Assembly: GCA_030248215.1 (NCBI GenBank) | Contig: JASANG010000295.1 | Span: 248,001 to 312,000 of the forward strand | Reading direction: 5' to 3' | DNA: 64,000 nucleotides | Source: Enoplolaimus lenunculus | Taxonomy: Eukaryota; Nematoda; Enoplea; Enoplida; Thoracostomopsidae | In this document: in pieces, positions 1-12,400 of the stretch | How the letters are laid out: each line of letters opens with the position of its first letter | How positions within the stretch are numbered: the first letter of the stretch is position 1 | The notes under the pieces: model-generated | Databases searched by the model: none | What the model was told of the DNA's origin: nothing | What the model saw: the letters and a program-made list of their open reading frames with translations, nothing else | Position numbers and translations under genes: made by a program

Positions 1-496
1 TATATGAACAGCGTAGAAGACAGTCCCTCCTTTGAATTTTAGGCACAAATTCATTTAGCAAAATGCAGATTAGAAGTGATAACAATCTGTATTAGCTTCA
101 AATTGGATTGTTAACGTAATGCGAGAAATGAGGCATAGTTAATAAAATTTTGTACCATTTTACTAATCATATAAAAGCAAAAAACCAGCACTGAACAAAA
201 TTGTACTACACCAATATAATAATCCACCAGGCATATATGAAAACATGAAACGAAATTGCTGCCTACTGATTAATGAACTGAATAAACAGAATTGAGTAGT
301 AATTTAAATTATCAAACGCTCTTAATTATACTCGCCAAGCGAGCATTTTGCTCCGAAATTTGTGTTTGCGTTTCCCTCTGACAGAAAGTTGTTAACAAAA
401 ACGTTAAGCCAAAACGCGTTTATTCACAAGCAAACATTCGATCAACATTGCACTTCTCGTTATACATGTTTCATTTCAGTCTCTAAAACGGCGATT
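1..496. other. Downstream flank of MLH3, no gene seen
   Basis: AT-rich sequence holding the 3' side of MLH3. Short frames here are unsupported by codon pattern or splice sites. The only landmark is the AATAAA on the minus strand at 419-424. Nothing else is recognisable. Confidence 0.6.
419..424 (-). terminator. Candidate poly(A) signal of MLH3
   Basis: AATAAA on the minus strand lies about 73 bases past the MLH3 stop codon (497-499). It is the first canonical hexamer downstream. The assignment rests on position only. Confidence 0.45.
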
Positions 497-3400
497 CTAC
501 GCAATTCCAGAGTCCAAAATCAGCAAAGGTGCAACCGTAGGTCTTCCATGTGCACATTGAAACGGATTGTAGCACCGTGCTAATTTGTGAATCAGTTCTT
601 CACACTGCAAATTCGACAACATGGCACCAAACTTGATGGCACCTTAAACCTTAATGAAAAGTGCAAATCAAAATTGCCGCTAGTGGCATATTATTATAAT
701 ATACCTAATGCAAACTAAAACACGAGTAAAAATACCAGCATTTACGGCGCTTAAATAAAAAACAAGACAGAGGCTTGCTGTGTTTAATAGAATGAGGCAA
801 GCTATCTGTAAATCAATTTTTCAATGCAACACCGCACCATGTGTTAAACAAAACTTAGGAGGGGTAAAAATTGAGAATGAAAGTATGTTTTACCCCAAAT
901 TGAATGTGAAATACAACTTTGACAGCTTGCGCGAACGCTGATTCAAACTTAAGAAACTCTAGGCGAATACTAAAACAAACACAGTCAAATCTAACTCACA
1001 ACGGCAAGCTTTGTAACACAATGTTTCTTGAATAGTATGTGGCAGCGTAGGCATAGACCCGTGACAACCTTGTATCATCTGAAATTTTTAGTTCTCCTCA
1101 ATGTAACGCAAAATATGTTAAGTGAAATTAAACTATTTGACAATATAAAAGGCGAGCAGTGTTGCGGTATCAAGGGCGTTGTCATAAGCTAAGAGGTCAG
1201 TCACCCCTAGTTGTGATTTTTGTCCAGCAGTTGTGATTTTTTATCAAGTAGAAACACAAGAAAATTTGTTCAAAAATTTGGCCCCCACAACATAGATCAG
1301 GGGCGGACCGTTTTTTCTTGGGACTGCAATAGAGTATGTTTACGTTCGACACTAATTTTTTGGCTAGGCTTAGGATAATAGGCTTGCCCTTACGCTTATT
1401 CTTAGACTTAGGAATATGCTTATGCTACTGCTACGACCCTGTTCGATACAATGACCCAAATTTTTATTCAGCATAAGCCTCTCTTCCCAAAACCCGTCTT
1501 CGTCCATGTTATAGTCGCGGCAATTGCAAGCATTACATCCAGCGAACATATGTAGAATATGAATCATTACTTAGTTAATGTTCAATCGCAATTTAAACCA
1601 GCCAATTTAATTTTACAGCAAAACTTACCACCACAATTTCTTGAACTATCCTTTGTGTATCTTTAGTCAGCAAGTCTAAATCACCATTACGCCTTTCATA
1701 CAGACACGTTGGCACTGCGGTCAACTGAATACTGGTTCTACACTTGTTATTAAAACTGAATCCACATCGTTCTAAAAATAAAAATACACAGAAAACTTTA
1801 TTATACAAAAATGCATCAGAAAGTAAAGATTTTGAAATTGATATTATATTCAAGAAATATACCGTTTCAAATGCGAAACTAATACCGACTGTCGGTTGTT
1901 TTTAACGCAATCGCTCCCAAACACGAATTATACTAATCGTGATTTACCATCACCATTATCGCATCTGAAGTCAAGATTGCGTAGTGATAAATCGCGAATG
2001 CAAACGGAATAAACGCAATGGCAATAGCCGTAGTTTAATTTTATGTCCGTACCTGATACGTCATGAAACAAATTTTGAAACATTTGAAGGCGGCAACCAC
2101 TTTTGTACTCAAAAATATAAGCCACGCTTTCAAACGTACCCAGTCTTGGACAAAACAACTCGTACAGCCGGCGTTCATGATCTTTGAGGTAAATCGTTAT
2201 AGGTTTTTTGACAGCTGTGGTTGCCAGTGAATCGAAATTCATGTAGCCTGTGTAAATATTGCGCGTTGGAGTATAGAAATTCCCGATTTAGAAACTTACA
2301 CTGCAAAATATATCCCTCACTTTATAGGGGTGTGTTAAAATCTGAAGTATGCAGTAAAACTGCATTATATTCTGCTTAGCACGCCTCATTTATTTCTTAA
2401 AATTCAAAAAATAAGGAGACCAAACTCCAATAATAAAATCGTTATGGGGTATTGTGTCAAGGCAACCCGCACTGGTACATTTTGTACCACATTGAATTAG
2501 TTAAGTTGCATATACATGTCTACATTCATGATCACCGAAAACCGAGGCAGACGAAATCGTATTAGTTTTGACGGTTGGCCACTGTACACTGGGCAGTCAA
2601 TAAGCGTGGATCAGAAGGATCTAGCAATAAAATTACATTTTCTAACTCACAAAACTTAATTCTTATCATTAAAATACATCAACTTAAAAAAATGTCGGAT
2701 TTTTCACCCACTTCGATCAAGGATTCTTTATTACTCGTTTGCCTATACCTCTCCAAGTTTAACATCCTAACTGCGCTCCTGATTACTTCTCAATTTTATG
2801 CCGAAAAGTGGTACAGTAGAAAATACAAGTACAGCACTAAATCAGACACTTACTACTATAAAAAGTTGCCTGATCTAAGTAAGTTAATATGGATTTTGCA
2901 TTATGAAACAAGTTGCGCATTTTGAAGTTGATAGCTTAAGTAATGTTTTAAATATAACGTACTTTGCTGAGCAGATTCGTACCGAATTCTTTCGTCAGCA
3001 GCATGCTGGTCGACCAATGCAATTAAATCATACCCAGCTGTAAAATACAACTCTTTTCTCACAGTGCGCGATTATAAAAAATTAGCTTCAATAATCTAGT
3101 GAAAGCTTGTATCTTAGAATTCCTCACGTTATCCATTTCTATATAACAAATTCTTCGTAAGTTATCACTAATAAATGTTTCATTAAATTAAATTTTATTT
3201 CAAATGCATATTATAAAACTTCTTCAATATTTCCATTAAAAATAACAGCTCTTACTGAACTAAACTCAGAGAAACACACTCACAATCGTTGTTTTCTGCT
3301 GAGATAATACAAGCAATAAAAGAGCAATCAACCTGTCCAATAATCTGAAACCAACCAAAACCTAGCATTTCAAATATTGCAATACTGCACGGCAAAAGTT

Positions 3401-6400
3401 TTTGAGGCATAATCTACCAAAACATTACATTACGCAGTGACTAAACAAAATAATAATCAAGTAATGTACAAAATGCTAAACGCTGACCAATTACAACTGC
3501 GCTGTTTTGTTTTGTCTAAAATGACTTATATATTTGTATGCATAAAACTTCATTTCCAATAGATTGCGTCTCAACGAAGAGATAAAATGTACCTTTGCGT
3601 CCTGAAAACTTCTTTTATACAGTTTCAGTCGACAACGTTTGTTTTCTTCGAACCTGGTATCTTTCTTTCCAGATTCTACTCCGATGCGCTAAAAACTACA
3701 GATACCAAAATTAGGCATTAATCAAGAAATCAGCGCAACATGCAGAACATAGAAAGTACAGGAATTAATTACGCAAAACAGCCTTCATATGGCTGCAAAA
3801 GTTTTCAGCATGTCGGAACAATTTGGGTTACATGCCCGTGACACAAGTCACAGCCTGAACTGTCTGAAAGGTTTCCAAAGCAAATTATACAGTTTCTCAG
3901 CTTTTAATACTAAATATATTCATTTGTATACAATTCAAAATCCACTAGAACTAAAACATAATCCTCACACTTTGTAAAGTTTTCCATGTTTTGCATAGGT
4001 GCGGCGCAAAATTTACAGCTAATTGTTATACCACATTCCAATAAAATGCTCGCTTGCCCTTACAAAATAACAACAATATAGCTTCTAAGCTTAAACTACC
4101 TTTTTCGCGTGTTCCATACCGATCAAGTCTTCCAGCGCTGAAGATCGCTTTTCAATAAACGTTGCTAAAATTGTTATATAAACACAGTATTATTTTGCAT
4201 TATAACCTCAGTAAAAAGCTAAAGTATGCAATTTACGACGCAAGCATGTCGTCAGAAATCTAAATAAATAAAATATCGTAAAGCATTGTATTAACTAAAA
4301 ATTTTCCTTATGCATCGACATTACCATTAATATAATCGTCAGTTTTTGTACAGCTTTGTTTTGAAAATTGATATCTTTTCTCCGCAGATCTAGGACGGTA
4401 GAAAAACTTTGCGCCGCTGTTTATTAAGTCTAAAAAGTAAAATTATTTTTTACATATTATTTTATTTATATATTGTAACCTGTTTTTGGGTCAATTGAAA
4501 AATATTACATTGCTCTATCTCGTGTTACGCAGCACTCAGTATTCATCTTTTTGCATGATGTAGGGTCCAGTATATTAAATTACAATTAATAACACCTGTT
4601 ACTGCTTAACGATATTTTTGAAAGGAAGATAACCACAACAGCTGCAATAAAATACAGACCCTGCAAATAGGACTCTACATCGAATTTACTTCAAACAGCA
4701 CAAATTTTAAATTACTGATTCCAGCATTTAGCACATTACCTATAAACTATTGAAGATAGCGTTTCATACGTTTATTAACAATATAAGCACAGATTCCCAA
4801 ATGCTTAATAAATCTAACACCAGTTAGAGATAAGTTTTAAAACAGACGAACACATGCAGTTATGCACATGAAAACTTATGCAATTGTATGGCTTGCCAAG
4901 CAATCTAAATGTGAGTAATTTTGATGCTAACCATTCGCTGATTTAAAAAAATACAAGACCTATCACCAACTGATGATAGGTGGTACAAATACAGTCACGG
5001 TCAGAATTAAGGCAGTGTCGCAATCAAACGCATTTTATTGCGTTTGCGATTTCAAAATCGCGATTGGATTTGCTTTCGATGGCGATTACGTTTCAATCGC
5101 AATCGAAAGCAATCGCGTTGGCTCGCGATGCTAGGGTCGCTTTCAAACGCAGTTTAAGATTCGCTTTCAATCGCAATTGAAAAATAGCTTTAATTTCATA
5201 CAGTTGTAATCAGAAGCGCAGGCAGAGGGGCATGCACGGTGCGCTAATCATACTCCCACCGAATAATTAGCATAACTATAACTACAACACGTTAGTTTTT
5301 TTGTTGAGCGCGTTTATCACTTTCGAGCGTTTGCGACTGCGTGCATTTGCGATTTTTCGCGATTGCGTGCGTTTGCGATTGTGAGCGATTGCACGTTTTT
5401 GCGATTGCCTGCGTTTGCTATTTCTTGCGACTGCGTGCAAATGCGATCGCGTTTGCCAGTGATCTCGTGTCACTCTCGATTTGCGTTCGATTGCGATGGC
5501 ATATTAATTCTTACCTTGACTGTATTTGAGAATACGTGCAATAACCTTAGCACTAACAGTGGAGTACCAACAATTTTAATCAGTAAAGTGGCCGACACCA
5601 CAAATACGGCTAAATTATTAACTCCTGAAGAAAAAGTATCGGCAAACAATTAACAGTATTTAATAAGGCAGCGTACTAGCTGACAGTAATAGGTGCTGAT
5701 AGGATTGTTGCGTTGCTAACCTGTACCCCTTGTAAAACACGCCTACGAGCATTGTAATAAACATAGGCTCTACACATTAGAATTTCACCTTCTGCGTTCT
5801 ACACACCTTCAGATTTATTTGCATCGAAATACGGTGACTTTGGTGTAATAGTTGCGCTAGAGTCTTTAACATATTCAGCCGATTGCGAACAGTTTTTGAG
5901 CGACAGTGCAGCGAATTTCGCTGACACATCTGGCGACAACATATTGCTTGTATCCGTCCATGTATGACTTCGGTCAAAGCAGTGACCATTAAACGGCTCG
6001 GCCGAACAGTTACTTGATGATCATGAAAAAGAAAGTTAGAGCACACGTGAATTCAAAGATTTCATAAACATTTGATGATTGTGCTGACTGTAGTTATTTC
6101 TTGTCACCAATGTGCGAATGGTGCATGACAGCACACAGACGTTTGTGAAAATCCAGCGCAGCTCAGAAGGTACAACAGAATATCTTGGTGATAAGTGAGC
6201 GCTACACACAGTGAAAAACGCGGTTTCAGCCGCATTCAGATTGATGTTAGAATTTGGAAACAACTCTATTCCGAATTTAAATTCCAATTTGTGCAGAAAA
6301 CCAGTTATTCAAATCGTTGACATGCAAATGTTAAAATATCACTATGCACAAATTTTGAAAAACTCAAAAAAATGTATACGACAAAACTTGAAACAGTTTC

Positions 6401-9400
6401 AGTTTCATAACATGAAATTGTATTTCTTCCAAACGACACGATCCTACTCCGATACATATCCTCGCTCTTGCTTACCGATTTCTGGCGACATTATGGAATC
6501 CTGACGAACAACTCGCCATTCACGCTGATCTGCTGCTGATTCCATCCAGTTTACGGTTTTCGATTCAAAAATTTCACACATTGTATTTACGCCAGGTGCA
6601 CCGTTACCGTCACTTGAATCTTGTCTCTGTGACAGCACGTCACCATTACTAGCAGGTGAAATAGCAGATCTCATCTGAGAATCAACATCATTTTCAGAAC
6701 ACCCAATTTCAAATGGCTGAGTACACAAAACTGTTTCCACACGCGCACACAAATTAATACAGACATCATCAACCTTGCTTGGGTTACCATTACTACTGTC
6801 CGATACCTTGCCTCGAAACCCTGGCAAACTAAACTTTCCGAATCCAAGGCTGCCTGTGCCAACAAATCCTGCGTCCATATTTTTCTTATAAATCTGGGAT
6901 TTCAAGCTCGAATTGAACTCGTGCTTCGAACCAGTGTCCAAATTCGGTATACTCCGCTGTCTACTGCAATGGAGTTGATCAGCGCAGCTTTTATGTAGCA
7001 CTGGAAACAGTGCCCTCCTAGCGTGGCCCGCAACCGATCTAGCAGTATGAGACAGGGCACTGCTACTTTCCAAAAGATTATCGATAATCATTTGGTCCAG
7101 CGGGATCATTAGACTGCGCCTGACTTTTCTAGGATCTAAAAAAGTAATAACCACATGGTACATTTTCAAAAATAATAACCTGCAGTTCACAACTTGAAAA
7201 TTTGAACCTCTAAATTTAACCGTATAATATTACACCCGAAAATGTGTTTCCGATACAAAAATTTGAATTTTTGACAGCTTGGCCGCGGGAATAACCAAAA
7301 GGGTGAAAAGAGGGTTGCCCTGTATAAACTTTCAAATACATGGATGTCATATTATGCAACTTGGAAAAGTTCTCAAAACGTTTGAACACAAATCGCAAAA
7401 CAGGGCTTGATCTGTAAACCTCTTGCTACGCCCTTGTATAGATAGGAAATTTTTTAGTTTCAACTTCTGCCATTTCGAAAATGCGACTGCGCCCAGGCAA
7501 TTAAGATAGTAAAATCCTGTATATTCTAAAGCCGCAATTCAAAATTTCAAATCAGCAGTTTTAGATTCCTACGGAACATTCACAATGGAAGCAATTTGCT
7601 GAAAAATGACCTTATTTTTGCAGTTCTACAAATATTTATCCACTAACACTTACTTGCAGCATCAAAACAAACTCTGTTCGGAGTAACTTCTCTCAGCCGT
7701 TTTTTTCTTATGGAATTCTTCGCCACCTTAAGTGTTTCGTTTGGAATTAGTGTAACACAACCCACTTGATCCCACTGATTTTCTGTCGAGCTATCTCGTT
7801 TCGCGATTAAATCAGACAAAGAAACATACTGACGCACCTGTTTGTTGTCTAAAGCCACCATATTACTCCTTTCGTTAAAATGAGATTGGTTAACAATCCT
7901 CTTAAAACTGTCGAATTGCGCAAAAGGCAGTTTCTGCAACCCCTTTTCATCAATTTTCGCATTAAACTTTTGCGACTTTAAAGCTTCATCATGTTTGCGA
8001 TCATTTGTCTTAAGATCATCGACATTCAAAGAATCTTCGGATGTGTTCTTTTTCAGTTTCCCTTTAAAATCGTCCGTTAAACGCTTATTAAGTTTGGTGC
8101 AGGTACTGTTAAAATAGCCTTCACTTTTTGCGCACGAGCCATTTAGAATCTTAAATTGGTCTTGCTTTACAATACCCTGCCCATCAAGAAAATGTTCCGA
8201 AGACAAACGCCCACACTGCAAGCCGACACAGCTGCTATATTGGTTAGTTTGATTTGTGGTAACCTCGTCCGATTCAGTTAAGCATTCTGGAAACTTGGGG
8301 GTAATATTTTCAGGCACATCTTCCGATGATAACCCAATCGAATTCTCGTTACGGTTTAAAATATCTTCTCTGCGCACAGGTTTGGACGCAACCATTGCTT
8401 CTGGGAATTTGTTTATGGCCAAGTTTTCCTTAGCTGTGTCGCGAGCAACACCAAGTTCGCTAAAGTCGTCACCTGCAATACAACGAGAAATAATACTAAA
8501 GACAGAAAAATAACTGATACGATGTCAGTCAAAGCGTTGCATTCCAGTACTAGAAATTTTTTTTAAATGAGTTCAATCGTTTGCAAAACTCGGTGTCCCT
8601 AGCGTTTAGAATTAACTAATTTACATATTTAAAGTAATAAAACAGACACTCCATGATGCGCCCGTTGTATTATTTTTCGTTCTGTAACCGTGTCTTGTGT
8701 GCTTATATATCCAATATTGTATAAGAAACCTGATCATGTATAAATAAACTTACGGAAACCAAAATTACTTAAAAATGTGAATATCTCATATTTTTTACCA
8801 AAGTTCTATCCAGAGTAATTTGCTAAAATTACGTATGAGTTTCATTCTTAAAACGTAAGCACTGAAAATGTCACAAACTAATAAAAACGATACAAAAAGT
8901 CATTAAGACTAGGCTTCCAACCGCTTTGTGAAAAATTTTAAAATTCAAATATTCTTTTGACTTACCATCATGGATAAATGAAATTTCAGTTGCTAGCTTC
9001 TTCGCTTGCAACCATGTTTGAATTTTTTCACACAACAGCGCCCTGTGAAACACTGAGCGAACAAACAGACGTAAATAAATTTTTTAAAGCAAAAACCCAA
9101 TACATGTTCTATGCATGCTATCGAGTCTTGAAGTACTACTCTGATATTTTGTAGAGCTCACGATCATTTTGTTAACATTGTGTTAATTTAAAGAATGCAT
9201 GATGTAAAATCTACGTTTTTCAGCATCAAATTAAACTGCACAAACCACTGAACCTCAGGTATACCATAGCGCGCAGACTTTAAATACAGTATATACCTCA
9301 CTGCATTCCAGTGCGCGCATCGAAAGCCTGTTTCGCCATTTAGCCGAGATGAGTTGAGTTCAACCTCAGTAGAAGGACATTCCAATAATAGCACAAACAC

Positions 9401-12400
9401 CGCATGCAGTGACTGGCCGCGGCCAGCTCTAATGATTCCTGCAAAAACAATAGGGCTAACCGACACAAGTAGTATACTAAATAAATTTCAATTTGGGATT
9501 ATGCATAACGTATTACATGATAAGTTTAGCTTCATTATGCCGCTATTTCGGCAGCAAAAATTCATAACAAGCATCAAAAAATATCCCAATCTAAACAATA
9601 CTAGTACGGAATTTGCGTTCCGTACAACAAATAATGACATGACGGCCGATCATAACTGCACACTCACCTAATAAAGATTCTCCTGACTATGTATGTAACG
9701 ACAAACGTAGACAAAAAGCTACAAAAAAATGTACTAACTTGGTTTGACAATGCTGCTATTTTTTAGTTCTGATCGAATAACGTCCTGAAGTCTTGACTGC
9801 AGCATCGGATGTGAATTTAAGTACGCAAACTGCAAATGAGGATACGAAATACCCTGAAATGCAAAAACGCTAGAATCGGTAAATTATAAATGCACAGTTA
9901 AAGTATAACATTAAAATATAATACAATGAACACCTAATTCAGGTACCATGCTCTCATTAGTTCCCCCATCATGAGAGCTGTAGCTGAAGTTTTGCCTACT
10001 TTTTCCGGATCATCCCAGCACAAGTTTCCCGAAGCTACAGATGAGTGAGCAACAAACAGCGCCTGGTCCAGGAGCTACAGTTGCCGGAATGCGGAGGAAA
10101 GTACTGCGAAAGCCCAAGCATTTTAACTGCATGTATTCCAAGTTCAAATTTTATAAACACTTTGACCACGTATTATCAACATACCTTATCTGATATCCAC
10201 AGATTGAACGATGCATACTGATTCTCGCCCGTAACATTATAAATGCATGCATTATTGCACAACACATCAGGGAATAAAGCTAAAAATCTGTCCAGTAGTG
10301 AGTTTGTAGAAAGAGTTTGCAGAACCACTTTTCCTTAAAAAAACGCAAATTAATATTAAAGCAGACTGCAGAAAATAGCTGATACAGTGTAAAATTAACA
10401 GTAAAATTATGAAATTGCAATGGTACTACAAAATGATAAGTTAAGAACTGCCAGTTTTGCTCAGACTGAAGAGATGAAAAAGCTGTTTGCCTTACGCCTT
10501 TTAAAAAGATTCTGAGTTAATAGTGTCAAAATAAAGCAGGTGGTACTAATATTATGCCGATACTTTAACAGCGTGTCAAATGCCGTCACACAACAACTGG
10601 ATTAATGCAATAGAATGAGGCATATACTCAAGCTTAGATTTAGCTTACGCCTAAGCCTATGCCTAAGTTTAGAATTAGGAAAATGCACAATTAAATGGGG
10701 CACACTACTTTTGCTTTCTATCAAATTAACAGTATATAGTGTGAAGGGAAAGTAAACACGAAGCCTCACCCGTATCTTCGTTTCGCAGCGTAAACGATAC
10801 ATTATGATAACGAATTGAATATGCCGTTACAATAGCAATGATACTTTCCCATTCCAATGCCGATTGACAACCTACAACAGCTAAAAATAAGACATTGTTG
10901 AATAGCTTCTGTAAAGAATAACCAGTAAATCTATATTAACAAGAGTGCATGATACCCTTTAACAAGAGTATGCAACTGGGTACATTTTATGTAGAAAAAA
11001 ATGTACCCAGCGCGCGTTGCATTTTTGGCTTACCCCCCCCCCCCCCCGTATTTGGCGGGGGGGGGTCAAAATCTCCATCAATGTTGAAATTCATGTGCTA
11101 TTGTATATACTAAAATGTGGTCCGATTATATTTTCGGTGTTGGCTGGCGGATACACGTGTAAAATGAACGTAAAATTGACCCCCCACCAAAATGAGGGGG
11201 GTTGGCCAAAAACGCAACACGTGCCGGTACATTCTTTAAAATACAGAATGTACCCAGTTGCACACTCTTGTTAGAGTGATCATCCACTCTTGATATTAAG
11301 AAAGCTAGAAAGCATAAATACGTAACTTGGACAGCATTCCAGCTGTTCTTGACATGTTTTAAAACATCAAGAAGAAAAAATACGCACGCAAAATTCGTAA
11401 AAAATACGTCACAAGTTCAATGCCAACATGGCGCGTGACATTCCTCATTTTCAAAAGCTACCTACTTTTTTGCCTGACTGGCACACGCGAGAATATTCCG
11501 TGCAACTTGACAGTTGTTCCGTCGACATTTCGCGCAACCGTTGCAAATTTAGTCTGAAACAAAAACATTATATATGGCTAAGCTACAAAACTGACTAGAA
11601 GAAATTTGGTGTTAACAATAATAAATACGTTATAATTGACCGTTAAAACAAGCTGTAAAATATTAAAACAGCAGCGTTACAAAAATAAACCAAACGGCCG
11701 ACAGCATTCCGTGAGCCAGCAAACACATATCTTGAGAAATTATCGAGATATAATTGTACTAGCATCGATTACAGAAAGAACATTTTTTCTTTTCAAGCTG
11801 TTGAAAAAATTGCTCACTTGCTGGGGCAACATTATTTTAACAGATGCATCTGTTGCATAACGCGTTTTGGTAATTAATTTCATACTCGAACACAAATATC
11901 GACAACTGACCAGCGATGGCTGACTGTTTGAGCTGTTGCGTCTGAAACCAAAGCAAACCTAGAATTAAGCCCAAATTAAAGTATTCTGAAATTTCCAGTA
12001 TTTGTATAATTAATAAATTCTGGCGCTAAATTCACATCGGTTCAAGGTTCCGATTGGTGTTCACATCAACAGGAAGAATCGCGAACAAATGTATACTGTA
12101 ACTTTAGGTGTATGCAATTACATCAAGTCAACCTATAACGAAATTTCATGAAATTTTTAGCGTAGGAAACCAAAAAACAAAACAATAAAGAAACCTACAT
12201 GTCAAGTATAAATTAAAAATTAAACTTATGGTCCTGAATTAAAAATGACCATAAGAAAATTATTAAATGCAAGAGATGCTTTTTATTTTGAAATTAGTTT
12301 CAAATGTCAATTAGATAAATAAATTTTACGCATTTAGCCCTGTTCCCATATGCAAGTTTTTGCGGGGTGAACTCGCAGCTGCAACTTGTACAAGTTTCTT

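Noticed and set aside
4960..5000. CTGATGA word suggesting a hammerhead ribozyme
   Set aside because: No GAAA core or stem II follows; the same holds at 21115 and 48048.
6036..6287. Minus-strand frame resembling an MLH3 C-terminal stretch (LEFKFGIELFPN)
   Set aside because: The real counterpart is the exon at 1771-1629 (GFSFNN...LTAVPTCLYERR), which fits the family and the phases; this one lies in an intron.
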